DNA of 64,000 nucleotides from contig NZ_JHEL01000010.1 in the NCBI RefSeq assembly GCF_000710345.2, forward strand, positions 206,929 to 270,928, in the 5' to 3' direction. Below, in pieces: positions 54,001-63,837 of this stretch (the stretch's first letter is position 1; the number at the start of each line of letters is the position of its first letter). The notes under the pieces are model-generated. The model was not told the origin of the DNA, made no database searches, and saw only the letters and a program-made list of their open reading frames with translations. The translations under genes and the position numbers were made by a program. This stretch comes from Curtobacterium sp. S6 (GTDB lineage: Bacteria; Actinomycetota; Actinomycetes; Actinomycetales; Micrococcaceae).

Positions 54001-55194
54001 ATGCTCACAAGCACCGATCGCATCCGCACGACCCACGTCGGATCCCTGCCCCGCACCGACGACCTGATCCGGGCCAACGCCCTTCGACGAGACGGCGAGA
54101 TCAGCCAGGACGATTTTCGTCGCACGCTGTCGGCCTCGGTCGACGAGGTCGTCGCCCGCCAGGTCGAGTGGGGCATCGACACCGTCAACGATGGGGAATA
54201 CGGCCACGCAATGGTCGACGACATCGATTACGGCGCCTGGTGGCACTATTCGTTCGCCCGCACCGGCGGTCTGGAGACCGTCGACGGGGCCTCGTTCCGG
54301 CAGATTCTCAGCGAACCCGGCAACGGCCGCTACAACAGCTTTGCCGTGCGCCGCGATTGGAACCGGTTTGCCGACTTCTACCGCTCGATCGATCTCGGCA
54401 ACGACCCGGACGGCGAATTTCCGATCGCGACCGGCCCGCTGACGTACCAGGGGCAGGACGCCGTCGCCACGGACATCTCGAATCTGGATGCCGCGGTCAG
54501 GAAGCACGACGCGTCGGAGGCCTTCGTCGCCGCCCTATCCCCCGGCTCGGCCTCCCGCATCGGCAACCGCCACTACGCGACGGACGAAGAGTTCATCTAC
54601 GCCTGGGCCGACGTGCTTCACGAGGAATACAAGGCCATCACCGATGCGGGTTTCGTTCTCCAGCTCGATGATCCCTCGATCGCCGAGGCCTGGGATCAGC
54701 TCGTGCCCGAGCCGACGATCGAGGAGTACCTCGCCTTCAACCGACTCGCGATCGATGCGGCCAATCATGCCCTGCGCGGCATACCCGAAGACCAGGTCCG
54801 CTTCCACCTGTGCTGGGGATCGTGGCACGGCCCCCACAGCACGGATATCGAGATCAAGCACCTGATCGAGTCGCTCTTCACCATCAACGCAGGCGCCTAC
54901 GTCTTCGAAGCGGGCAATGTGCGCCACGCCCACGAATGGAAAGCGTGGGAAGACGTGACCCTTCCCGAGGGAAAGGTCATCGTTCCGGGCGTGGTCTCGC
55001 ACTCGACCAATGTGATCGAGCACCCCGAGCTCGTCGCGCAGCGCATCGAGCAATTCGCCTCCGCGGTGGGGCGGGAGAACGTCATCGCGGGAACCGACTG
55101 CGGTCTCGGGGGACGGTTGCACCCGGATATCGCCGAGGCCAAGATCAGGTCGCTGGTCGAGGGGGCTCGCATCGCGAGCGAAAGACTGTTTTAG
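54001..55194 (+). CDS. cobalamin-independent methionine synthase, short C-terminal-domain type
   Basis: A 397-residue MetE/UROD-like barrel, about half the length of classical MetE because the N-terminal domain is missing. RIRTTHVGSLPRTDDLIRAN is the family start, VNDGEYGHA a conserved turn, and the zinc site is HLCWGSWHGPHS plus the late Cys in IAGTDCGLGGRLHPDIAEAK. It is expected to methylate homocysteine; the methyl donor of such core-MetE proteins differs from that of full MetE. Control by the SAM riboswitch supports a role in methionine supply. ATG 54001 is three bases beyond the GGAGGA site region. Confidence 0.88.
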   Translation: MLTSTDRIRTTHVGSLPRTDDLIRANALRRDGEISQDDFRRTLSASVDEVVARQVEWGIDTVNDGEYGHAMVDDIDYGAWWHYSFARTGGLETVDGASFRQILSEPGNGRYNSFAVRRDWNRFADFYRSIDLGNDPDGEFPIATGPLTYQGQDAVATDISNLDAAVRKHDASEAFVAALSPGSASRIGNRHYATDEEFIYAWADVLHEEYKAITDAGFVLQLDDPSIAEAWDQLVPEPTIEEYLAFNRLAIDAANHALRGIPEDQVRFHLCWGSWHGPHSTDIEIKHLIESLFTINAGAYVFEAGNVRHAHEWKAWEDVTLPEGKVIVPGVVSHSTNVIEHPELVAQRIEQFASAVGRENVIAGTDCGLGGRLHPDIAEAKIRSLVEGARIASERLF

Positions 55195-55214
55195 AGTGGT
55201 CTAGGACATATCTA
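55195..55214 (+). promoter_or_regulatory. half-conserved DasR-like box and -10 of the EIIA gene
   Basis: AGTGGTCTAGGACATA (55195-55210) keeps the left half AGTGGTCTAG of the DasR consensus; the right arm is degenerate. TATCTA (55209-55214) may be the -10 box. In Streptomyces the EIIA gene crr belongs to the DasR regulon, which makes the site plausible but unproven. Confidence 0.4.
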
Positions 55215-55237
55215 TTCCCTCACGAAGGATTCATGCC

Positions 55238-55750
55238 ATGAACACCGTTTCCTCTCAGTTCCAGGACGGCTCCGCCGAGGGCGGCCACCCCAGCTCTATC
55301 CTCAGCCCGGTCTCCGGCGAGGTCATCCGGATCGAGCACGTGGGAGACCCCGTCTTCGCACAGAAGATGATGGGGGAAGGCTTCGGCGTCCAGAATCCCA
55401 CGTCGGGCGACGTCGTCGCGCCGGTCAGCGGCCTCATCACGGTCGCCACCTCGAGCAAGCACGCTTTGGGCATCAAGACGGACGACGGCCTGGAGGTCCT
55501 CCTGCACCTCGGAATCGACACGGTCGAACTGCGCGGGGAGCCCTTCGAGATCGACATCGTCAAGGGTGACCGCGTCGAGGCCGGGCAGCGCGTGGGAACC
55601 ATGAACCTTCGGGCCATCGAGGACGCCGGCAAGGACCCGACGGCGATCATCGTCGTCACGAATTCCGCGGATCGCCTGCAAACCCTGGTCGTCCAGGGCG
55701 GCGAGACCGCGGCGGGCGACGTCGCGGCCACCGCGACCGTCAAGGGCTAA
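55238..55750 (+). CDS. crr: PTS EIIA, glucose type (Crr-like)
   Basis: A 170-residue free EIIA. SSILSPVSGEVIRIEHVGDP is the usual start, His75 in TSSKHALGI supports the active His90 in VLLHLGIDTVEL. It takes phosphate from HPr and gives it to EIIB domains. MurP and the GlcNAc EIIB/EIIC pair in this window lack EIIA, so it may serve both, and it may have regulatory roles like Crr. GAAGGA lies eight bases before the ATG. The next gene has its own EIIA domain of the same type. Confidence 0.92.
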   Translation: MNTVSSQFQDGSAEGGHPSSILSPVSGEVIRIEHVGDPVFAQKMMGEGFGVQNPTSGDVVAPVSGLITVATSSKHALGIKTDDGLEVLLHLGIDTVELRGEPFEIDIVKGDRVEAGQRVGTMNLRAIEDAGKDPTAIIVVTNSADRLQTLVVQGGETAAGDVAATATVKG

Positions 55751-55828
55751 ACGCCCCGGCCTCACCGCCGAGACTCGCCTCGTGTCCGGGGGCCTCACGT
55801 CCTGGCCTGCGGAAAGCTACTCTTGGGT

Positions 55829-55856
55829 GTACCCCACGTCACAGGGCGTGGGGTAC
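55829..55856. other. hairpin between EIIA and EIIABC genes
   Basis: GTACCCCACG (55829-55838) pairs with CGTGGGGTAC (55847-55856), eight-base loop, just before the GAGGAG ribosome site of the EIIABC gene. Without a T-run it may be a weak attenuator or a site for a regulator. Confidence 0.45.
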
Positions 55857-55878
55857 GACTCAACGAGGAGCCAGAACC

Positions 55879-57972
55879 ATGAGCGAACTCCCAGAGGAAC
55901 CGGTCGAGATCCTCGCCCCGATCTCCGGCGAGATCATCGGCATCGCGGAGGTCCCCGATCCCGTCTTCTCCGGCAAGATGGTCGGCGACGGCCTGGGCAT
56001 CGGCCAACCGCACGGGCGTGAGGTCCTCGCGCCCGTCAGCGGCACGGTGACCATGGTTGCGGACTCGGGCCACGCGCTCGGCTTCACGACCCCGTCCGGT
56101 CTCGAATTCCTGATTCACTTAGGCATCGACACCGTTGAGCTTCAGGGACGCCCCTTCGACCTGCGCGTCGGCAAGGGCGACGCCGTCACCGCCGGTCGGC
56201 CGATCGGCACCATCGACATCGAGGCCATCCGCGAGGCGGGCAAAGACCCGACCGTGATCCTGGTGATCACCAATTCCGCCAAAAGGCTCGGGAGACTGAC
56301 GGTCGGTCGGGGCCAGACCGAGGCCGGCCAGCCCGTCGCGGCCGCGTCGGCTCAAGCCCCGACGCCGCCGGCCGGTGGATCGACCCGCGAGTCGACGGCC
56401 ACCGAATCGACGCGGCGGCCTGGCTCCGAAGAGCAGGATCACGCCCCGGACGGCGCGGTGGCCGACGCCGGATCCCCCTCGCAGAGACCCACCGACCTCA
56501 CCGGATACGACGCTCTGGCCTGGGACATCATCCACAACGTCGGTGGGCCCGAAAACATCCGCAGCGTCACCCACTGCATCACCCGCGTCCGGTTCTACCT
56601 CGTGGACAACGGGAAGGCGGACGACGCCACGGTCGCCGACCTGGACGGCGTGATCGACGTTGTCCAGGGCGCCGGACAGTATCAGGTGGTCATCGGGCCC
56701 GCGGTCGAGGACGTTTACTCCGCGATCGAGGCCCAACTCGGAGGGGCCGGGGCGGCCGAGGACCAGGCGAGCGAGCCCGCCGGCGAGCGCCCCGATTCCG
56801 CCTGGGGCTGGGTCAAACAGGGGTTCAGCTCGCTCATCGGCGTGATCACCGGGTCCATGATCCCGATCATCGGCCTGCTCGCCGCGGCCGGAATCCTCAA
56901 GGGGATCCTGTCGCTGCTGCTGACCTTCGACGTCACGACCGAGGACTCCCAGACCTACACCCTGATCGACGCCATGTCGGGGGCGGTGTTCTTCTTCCTG
57001 CCGATCTTCGTCGGCTACACGGCAGCCCGGCGGCTGGGATCGGACCCGATCATCGTCGCGATCGTCGGTGGCGTGCTGACCTACCCCAGCCTCATCGACA
57101 TGGCCAAGGGCGAGGGAAGCGGATCCGTCGCTGGGATGTCGCTCAACGGCGAATTTTTCGGACTGCCGTACCACATGGCCGACTATTCCTCGACGATCTT
57201 CCCGATCATCGTCGCGGCCTGGCTCGCGTCGATCGTCGAGCCCTGGCTCAAAAAGATCATCCCGGTAACCCTCCGTATGATCCTGGTGCCCTTGATCGAG
57301 GTCGTCGTGGTATCGCTGGCGATCATCCTGATCCTGGGGCCCATCGTCACCCTGATCTCCTCGGGCATCGCCCAGGGGATCCAGTTCCTCTACGACCTCT
57401 CGCCGGCCATCTCCGGGCTCATCATCGGCGGCCTGTACCAGTGCCTGGTGATCTTCGGCCTGCACTGGGCGGTGATCCCGCTGGTCGCCCAGGACCTCTC
57501 CGCGAGCGGCCATTCGCAGCTCAACGCCCTGATTTCGGTCACGATGGTGGCCCAGGGCGGCGCGGTCACGGCGGTCTTCATTCGCTCGCGCATTCAGAAG
57601 ATCAAGCAGCTTTCCGGACCGGCGGCTATCTCGGCCTTCTGCGGCATCACCGAACCGGCGATGTACGGCATCAACCTGAAGTACGGCCGGGTCTTCATCA
57701 TGGCCTCGATCGCCGCGGCGGCGGGCGGCCTGCTGACGGGCATCTTCCAGGTAAACATGTGGGGCTTCACCGGGTCACTGATCGGGTTCACGTCCTTCGT
57801 GAACCCGGACGGCCTGGACTTCAGCTTCTGGGGGTACCTCATCTCCTCGGCCGTCGCCCTGGCCCTCTCCTTCGCCCTGACCTGGTTCTTCGGCTTCCGG
57901 GACGCGGACGTCGAGAAGGGACGCGAGGTCAAGAAGGTGCGCCTGGGCAAGCGGGACCCGGCGGGGGTTTAA
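55879..57972 (+). CDS. PTS EIIABC permease, beta-glucoside/sucrose/trehalose family
   Basis: A 697-residue three-domain permease in the order EIIA-EIIB-EIIC. EIIA: His65 in DSGHALGF and active His80 in FLIHLGIDTVEL. A Pro/Thr/Ser-rich linker spans about 150-205. EIIB: Cys233 in RSVTHCITRVRFYL. EIIC from about 310 has ten helices, GLHWAVIPLVAQDL, and GITEPAMYGINLKYGRVF. BglF-type proteins usually run B-C-A, so the order is a variant. No phospho-glucosidase or antiterminator gene lies beside it, so the sugar is unknown. Its stop falls in the loop of a terminator hairpin. Confidence 0.9.
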   Translation: MSELPEEPVEILAPISGEIIGIAEVPDPVFSGKMVGDGLGIGQPHGREVLAPVSGTVTMVADSGHALGFTTPSGLEFLIHLGIDTVELQGRPFDLRVGKGDAVTAGRPIGTIDIEAIREAGKDPTVILVITNSAKRLGRLTVGRGQTEAGQPVAAASAQAPTPPAGGSTRESTATESTRRPGSEEQDHAPDGAVADAGSPSQRPTDLTGYDALAWDIIHNVGGPENIRSVTHCITRVRFYLVDNGKADDATVADLDGVIDVVQGAGQYQVVIGPAVEDVYSAIEAQLGGAGAAEDQASEPAGERPDSAWGWVKQGFSSLIGVITGSMIPIIGLLAAAGILKGILSLLLTFDVTTEDSQTYTLIDAMSGAVFFFLPIFVGYTAARRLGSDPIIVAIVGGVLTYPSLIDMAKGEGSGSVAGMSLNGEFFGLPYHMADYSSTIFPIIVAAWLASIVEPWLKKIIPVTLRMILVPLIEVVVVSLAIILILGPIVTLISSGIAQGIQFLYDLSPAISGLIIGGLYQCLVIFGLHWAVIPLVAQDLSASGHSQLNALISVTMVAQGGAVTAVFIRSRIQKIKQLSGPAAISAFCGITEPAMYGINLKYGRVFIMASIAAAAGGLLTGIFQVNMWGFTGSLIGFTSFVNPDGLDFSFWGYLISSAVALALSFALTWFFGFRDADVEKGREVKKVRLGKRDPAGV

Positions 57973-57982
57973 CCGCCGGGTC
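57955..57982. terminator. hairpin terminator overlapping the EIIABC stop
   Basis: GACCCGGCGG (57955-57964) pairs with CCGCCGGGTC (57973-57982). The TAA stop lies in the loop. It separates the convergent EIIABC and purU genes. Confidence 0.6.
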
Positions 57983-57999
57983 GCCGGGTGGGGCGTCGG

Positions 58000-58872
58000 T
58001 CAGAAGACGATCGCGTGGTTCCCGTGCCAGAACACCCGATCCTCGGCGTGGGCCTGGACGGCCCGCGAGAGCGTCGCCCGCTCGACGTAGGCACCGTGTT
58101 TTTGCAGGTCCGCCGGGGAGAAGGTGTGGTTCACCCGGGTGACGTCTTGTTCGATGATGGGGCCGGCGTCCAGCTCCGGGGTCACGTAGTGAGCCGTCGC
58201 GCCGATCAGCTTGACCCCCCGCTCCCACGCCATGCGATACGGGCCGGCGCCCACAAAGGCCGGAAGGAAGGAGTGGTGGATGTTGATGATCGGGACCTCG
58301 ACCGCGCGCAGGAAGTCCTCGGAGAGGATCTGCATGTAGCGCGCGAGCACGATGAAGTCGGCCTGCCCCTTCACCAGGTTCAGGATCTCGGCTTCCGCCT
58401 CGGACTTGTCCGCGCCCCGCGACGGCACATGGTGAAACTCGATGCCGAAGTATTCGACCTCGTCGCGCAGGTCGGGGTGGTTGGAGATCACCATGGGGAT
58501 CTCGACCGGGAGCTCGCCGCGTTGCTGACGCCAGAGCAGATCCAGGAGGCAGTGATCGGACTTCGGCGCCAGGACGATCATGCGTTTGGGCCGGGACCGG
58601 TCGATCAGCGTCCATTCGAGGCCCACGTGGGCGAGCTGCTCGTGGAGGTCTTCCTCGATGTCCCGGATGGACTCGGTGAAATTCACGCGATGAAAAACGG
58701 TGCGCTGGTAAAAAACGGGTTCCGCGTCGATGCTCGTGAACTGGTCGCTTTGCAGGATGTTCCCGCCGTTGCGCGCGATCGCGGTGCCCACCGCCGCGAC
58801 GATGCCGGGGCGATCGGGCCCCTTGACCACCAGGCAGGCCTGGTCCTTCAGGTGCTCGATGGGTTGCGTCAT
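58000..58872 (-). CDS. purU: formyltetrahydrofolate deformylase
   Basis: A 290-residue PurU that releases formate from 10-formyl-THF. An N-terminal ACT domain (QACLVVKGPDRPGIVAAVGT) senses methionine/glycine in E. coli. The catalytic formyltransferase fold has INIHHSFLPAFVGAGPYRMA (His) and ATAHYVTPELDAGPIIEQDV (Asp). ATG 58872 follows GGAG. It balances one-carbon units, which fits the nearby methionine genes. Confidence 0.96.
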   Translation of the reverse strand: MTQPIEHLKDQACLVVKGPDRPGIVAAVGTAIARNGGNILQSDQFTSIDAEPVFYQRTVFHRVNFTESIRDIEEDLHEQLAHVGLEWTLIDRSRPKRMIVLAPKSDHCLLDLLWRQQRGELPVEIPMVISNHPDLRDEVEYFGIEFHHVPSRGADKSEAEAEILNLVKGQADFIVLARYMQILSEDFLRAVEVPIINIHHSFLPAFVGAGPYRMAWERGVKLIGATAHYVTPELDAGPIIEQDVTRVNHTFSPADLQKHGAYVERATLSRAVQAHAEDRVFWHGNHAIVF

Positions 58873-58891
58873 ATGTTCTCCGTACTCGTGG

Positions 58892-58925
58892 CGCGCCGCC
58901 CGTCGGATCCCCGACGGGCGGCGCG
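58892..58925. terminator. hairpin between thiolase and purU genes
   Basis: CGCGCCGCCCGTCGG (58892-58906) and CCGACGGGCGGCGCG (58911-58925) pair perfectly over 15 bases with a four-base loop, 67 bases beyond the thiolase stop and 20 bases before purU. Likely ends thiolase transcription. Confidence 0.75.
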
Positions 58926-58992
58926 ATGGCTCATGGTCGTGGTGCGGCACCCTCCGGCTCCCGGGGGGGCCGACCTGGGTGCGCGGGTGGCT

Positions 58993-60180
58993 TCAGCGGA
59001 ACAACAGGAGGGCCTCGCCCTGACCGCCACCGCCGCACAGGGACACGGCGGCCCTGCCGCTGCCCCGCCGGCTCAGCTCCAGCGCGGCATGCAGGGCCAA
59101 ACGCGCGCCCGAGGCGCCAATGGGATGCCCCAGCGCGATAGCTCCGCCGTGGATATTGATCTTTTCCTGCTCGACGCCGAGGTCGCGGCCCGATTGCAGG
59201 GACACCGCGGCGAAGGCCTCGTTGATCTCCCAAAAATCAAGCTCGGCAGCTTCCCATCCTGCCTTATCGAGGGCCGATCGTGTGGCCTGCGAGGGCTGCG
59301 AGTGCAGGGACGCGTCGGGACCGGCGGTCTGACCGGCCGCGCCCACCTCGGCCCATATGCTCAGCCCGTGGGCCTCGGCGAATTCCTTGGAGGTCAACAC
59401 CAGGGCGGCGGCGCCGTCCGACAGGGGCGAGGAATTACCGGCGGTGATGGTGCCTTCCTGAGCGAACGCGGGGCGTAGCTTCCCCAAGGTTTCCTGGGTC
59501 GAATCGGGGCGAATGCCCTGGTCCTCGGAGACCACGACCGGCTCTCCTCGACGCTGGGGGATCGTGATCGGCGCGATCTCCTGCGCGAAGATTCCGGAGC
59601 TCGCGGCTGATCCGGCACGCCGGTGGGAGGCGGCGGCGATCTCGTCCTGCTCGGCCCGGCCGATGCCACGGGCGAGGTTGTCCTCTTCGGTCATCTCGCC
59701 CATCGCGCGGCCGTCCTCCGCGTCGGTCAGGCCGTCACGGGCCACGGCGTCAACGAGCCGTAGGTCGCCGTAGGATTTGCCGGCCCTCACCCCGGGGGCG
59801 ACGTGCGGCGCCGAGGACATGGACTCCTGACCGCCAGCGACGACGACCTGCGCCTCGCCCAAACGGATCAGTCGCGCCGCCTCGGTCACGGCGGCCAGCC
59901 CCGAGAGGCAGACCTTATTCAGGCTCATCGCGGGAACGTCCCGCGAAATGCCGGCCGCCATGGCCGACTGTTTGGCCGGGTTCTGCCCGCATCCGGCCTG
60001 GATCACGTGACCCATGTAGACCTGGTCCACATGCCTCGCCTCGAGACCCGAACGTTCCACGGCGGCACGGATGGCGTGAGCCCCGAGGTCCACCGCTGTG
60101 AGGCTCGAGAGCTGACCCATGATCTTCCCCTGCGGCGTGCGAGCGCCGCCCACGATGACGACGTCGTTCAACTGGCTCAC
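58993..60180 (-). CDS. thiolase (acetyl-CoA acetyltransferase type)
   Basis: A 395-residue thiolase. The nucleophile Cys sits in MSLNKVCLSGLAAVTEAARL; AGGQESMSSAPHVAPGVRAG, GTITAGNSSPLSDGAAALVL, FWEINEAFAAVSL and GGAIALGHPIGASGARLALH follow, with the second Cys in SLCGGGGQGEALLL. It condenses two acetyl-CoA or cleaves a 3-ketoacyl-CoA. GTG 60180 has AAGGAG six bases before it. It stands alone, so the pathway is open. Confidence 0.95.
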   Translation of the reverse strand: MSQLNDVVIVGGARTPQGKIMGQLSSLTAVDLGAHAIRAAVERSGLEARHVDQVYMGHVIQAGCGQNPAKQSAMAAGISRDVPAMSLNKVCLSGLAAVTEAARLIRLGEAQVVVAGGQESMSSAPHVAPGVRAGKSYGDLRLVDAVARDGLTDAEDGRAMGEMTEEDNLARGIGRAEQDEIAAASHRRAGSAASSGIFAQEIAPITIPQRRGEPVVVSEDQGIRPDSTQETLGKLRPAFAQEGTITAGNSSPLSDGAAALVLTSKEFAEAHGLSIWAEVGAAGQTAGPDASLHSQPSQATRSALDKAGWEAAELDFWEINEAFAAVSLQSGRDLGVEQEKINIHGGAIALGHPIGASGARLALHAALELSRRGSGRAAVSLCGGGGQGEALLLFR

Positions 60181-60256
60181 GACTTGCTCCTTCGCTAGGA
60201 CCCCTGATAATTCACCACTTATCGTACTGTAAGCGATACCACGGGTACCGAGATCT

Positions 60257-61237
60257 TTACAGCCAGTTTTTCTTCTTGAAGATCCCGTAGAGGCCCCCGG
60301 CGATGACGACCATCAGCCCCAGGGCGAACGGATAGCCCAACGGCCAGTTCAGCTCGGGCATGTTCTCGAAGTTCATTCCGTAGATCCCCGCGATGATCGT
60401 GGGCACCACGAGGATCGCCGCCCAGCTGGAGAGCTTCTTCATGGCGTCGTTCTGTCGCTGGCCGACGAGCGTGGCGTCGACCGTCAGCGCGTTCTGCAGG
60501 GCCGAACGCAGGCTATCGAGGTGCTCGAGGGCGCGCAGGACGTGATCGCGCACGTCACGGAAGTGTGGGTGCAACTGTTCGGGCGTCTCGTACTTCTCGG
60601 CCCCGCGCATCAGCAACTCCAACATGTAGCTCAGGGGCCGGGTGGCCCGCTGGAACTTCACGACCTCGTTGAACAGCTCGTAGATGCGTTGCGAGGTATT
60701 GCCCCCGGCGAAGAGGTCCTCTTCGATATTGTCCAGATCTTCTTCGAGGTCCATGATGACCGGCTCGTAGCCGTCCACGACGCCGTCGAGGAGGAAGTAC
60801 AGCAGCGTCTGCGGATTGTGCGGATCCAGGTGCGGGCGCCGGAACGCCCGCTGCATCTGACGCACCACCGTCTCCCCCGGACCTCCCTCGGGCATGGTCA
60901 CCAAAAAGTAGTTCGGCCCGGTGAAGGCGTGCACCTCGTTAAGCGTCAGCTTCTCGGTGCGATCCGTGTAGGCGATCGGGTGCACGGCCAGGAACAGGGA
61001 ATCCCCGTAACGCTCGAGCTTGGGCCGCTGATGGCCGTGGGAGGCGTCCTCGAGGGCCAGGGGATGCAGATCGAAAGCCTCCCCCAGGTGCTTCAGCTCG
61101 TCCTCGGTGGGGCCTTCCAGCACGATGCACGCGGAGGAGCCCGGGTGCTCTCGCAACGCCGAGACCGTCTCCTCCGCTGAATCGTGGGTCATGACGCGGT
61201 CGTCGGAGTCGATCAGCGTATTCATCAGGTAGGCCAT
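60257..61237 (-). CDS. CorA-family divalent cation transporter
   Basis: A 326-residue CorA-type Mg2+/Co2+ channel. The long cytosolic part (residues 1-260) ends in the stalk helix QRQNDAMKKLSSWAAILVVP. Two C-terminal helices enclose the signature YGMNFENMPELNWPLGY, and the protein ends in KKKNWL. ATG 61237 has no ribosome site; TATAGT (61253-61248 on the minus strand) is so close that a leaderless mRNA is likely. TTG 61246 is a less likely start. Confidence 0.92.
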   Translation of the reverse strand: MAYLMNTLIDSDDRVMTHDSAEETVSALREHPGSSACIVLEGPTEDELKHLGEAFDLHPLALEDASHGHQRPKLERYGDSLFLAVHPIAYTDRTEKLTLNEVHAFTGPNYFLVTMPEGGPGETVVRQMQRAFRRPHLDPHNPQTLLYFLLDGVVDGYEPVIMDLEEDLDNIEEDLFAGGNTSQRIYELFNEVVKFQRATRPLSYMLELLMRGAEKYETPEQLHPHFRDVRDHVLRALEHLDSLRSALQNALTVDATLVGQRQNDAMKKLSSWAAILVVPTIIAGIYGMNFENMPELNWPLGYPFALGLMVVIAGGLYGIFKKKNWL

Positions 61238-61283
61238 GAGGACCAACTATAGAGGCACGCAATGGACTCCGGACCCCGCCCGA

Positions 61284-62741
<1,458 letters not shown>

Positions 62742-63488
62742 CTAGCTCAGGATGCGAATACGCATCGGATAGCGATAGATCTTGCCCCGGTTGGCCTCGA
62801 CGGCCCCGATGATGTGGCAAATCAGGGCCAGGATGCTGACGATGATCATCACCGGAATCGCGATGATGCCGCCGATGCCGAACGTGACGATGGTCAGCAG
62901 GAGGCCCGCAATATTCACGATCCACACGATGGCGTTGAAATTGAAGGCCTCGGCGGAGCTGACGCGCACGAACTGGTAACCCGGCTTGTCCTTGTAGATC
63001 AGCCAGAAGATCAGCGGGCCGAGGAAACTCAGGGAGCCCACGGACACCACGAGGGCGATCACCGTGGAGAGGTGAGATAGGAGCGCGAGCGTCCGGGCGT
63101 CGTGTGGGATGGGGTTTCCATAGGCGTCGAAGGACGCCGGTTCGCCGTATCCGGGGTTCGGCCGACCATCCCGCGGCCCGCCCGGGCCCTGCCCGCCGGG
63201 ATAGCCCTGGGCACCGGGTTGCCACTGAGCACCCGGATGTCCCTGGGCTCCGGGATATCCCTGATTGCCGGGCTGACCTTGCCAGCCCGGGTGGCCCTGA
63301 CCGCCAGGCTGGCCCTGACTTCTCGAGTCCTCGTGACCTCCGGGGTACCCCGGGCCACCGGACTGGCCGGAAGGGCCCGGCTGGCCTGAGGGACCGAGCT
63401 GGGCGTCGCCACGGCCGTAGTCGGCCCCGTGCCGACGCTCGCCGGAGGAGTCGTCGGGCATCGAGTTCTCGGGCTGTTGATTCGTCAT
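62742..63488 (-). CDS. DUF4870-like membrane protein with collagen-like N-terminus
   Basis: A 248-residue protein in two parts. Residues about 30-115 are a Gly/Pro/Gln-rich region with irregular GxxG and PGGQG-like repeats. After FDAYGNPIPHDARTLALLSH comes a three-helix membrane domain (FLGPLIFWLIYKDKPGYQFV; AFNFNAIVWIVNIAGLLLTI), as in DUF4870/Tic20-like proteins. ATG 63488 has GGAG seven bases before it; ATG 63500 is the other choice. Function unknown; many such proteins are in the actinobacterial envelope. Confidence 0.8.
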   Translation of the reverse strand: MTNQQPENSMPDDSSGERRHGADYGRGDAQLGPSGQPGPSGQSGGPGYPGGHEDSRSQGQPGGQGHPGWQGQPGNQGYPGAQGHPGAQWQPGAQGYPGGQGPGGPRDGRPNPGYGEPASFDAYGNPIPHDARTLALLSHLSTVIALVVSVGSLSFLGPLIFWLIYKDKPGYQFVRVSSAEAFNFNAIVWIVNIAGLLLTIVTFGIGGIIAIPVMIIVSILALICHIIGAVEANRGKIYRYPMRIRILS

Positions 63489-63837
63489 GGCGAGCTCCAT
63501 TTCGCGTCGATCGTTCCGACATGACCCCTCACAAGGGCTTTCTCCTAGGCTATGACGCCGCCACCACCTCGGTCGAGGGACCGTCCGCGGAGTCCGCTAC
63601 CGGCGGTAACGCTCTCGAACGAATTCACATTACGGGGAAAACATTGATGATCAATCTATAGCCGGCATCCCGCCATTTTCGCGTCGTTAGGGAAAACACT
63701 CCATCGGGGGCCTGTGACGCCGAAAAATCACGCGATAACGGGTTCATTCGGGCATTGACACGGTTGTGATCGGCCAGACATTTTATTTTTGCACTCCGTA
63801 TCACTCGGAACCCTTCACACCATTGGATCAGAACATC
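63489..63837. other. intergenic region with a promoter and palindromes
   Basis: About 350 bases without a gene. TTGACA (63755-63760) followed by CATTTT or ACATTT near 63778-63784 is a fair promoter reading toward 63838. ATTGATGATCAAT (63643-63655) is a palindrome, and GGGAAAACA occurs twice (about 63635 and 63690). No known riboswitch pattern was recognised. Confidence 0.4.

Noticed and set aside
63140..63420. Tandem DNA repeat in the DUF4870-like gene
   Set aside because: The protein is Gly/Pro/Gln-repetitive, but the DNA units vary in length and sequence; this is low-complexity coding, not a true tandem repeat.
63489..63837. ydaO-type or other riboswitch ahead of the secreted protein
   Set aside because: None of the conserved blocks of the c-di-AMP riboswitch, often found before actinobacterial wall-hydrolase genes, could be seen.
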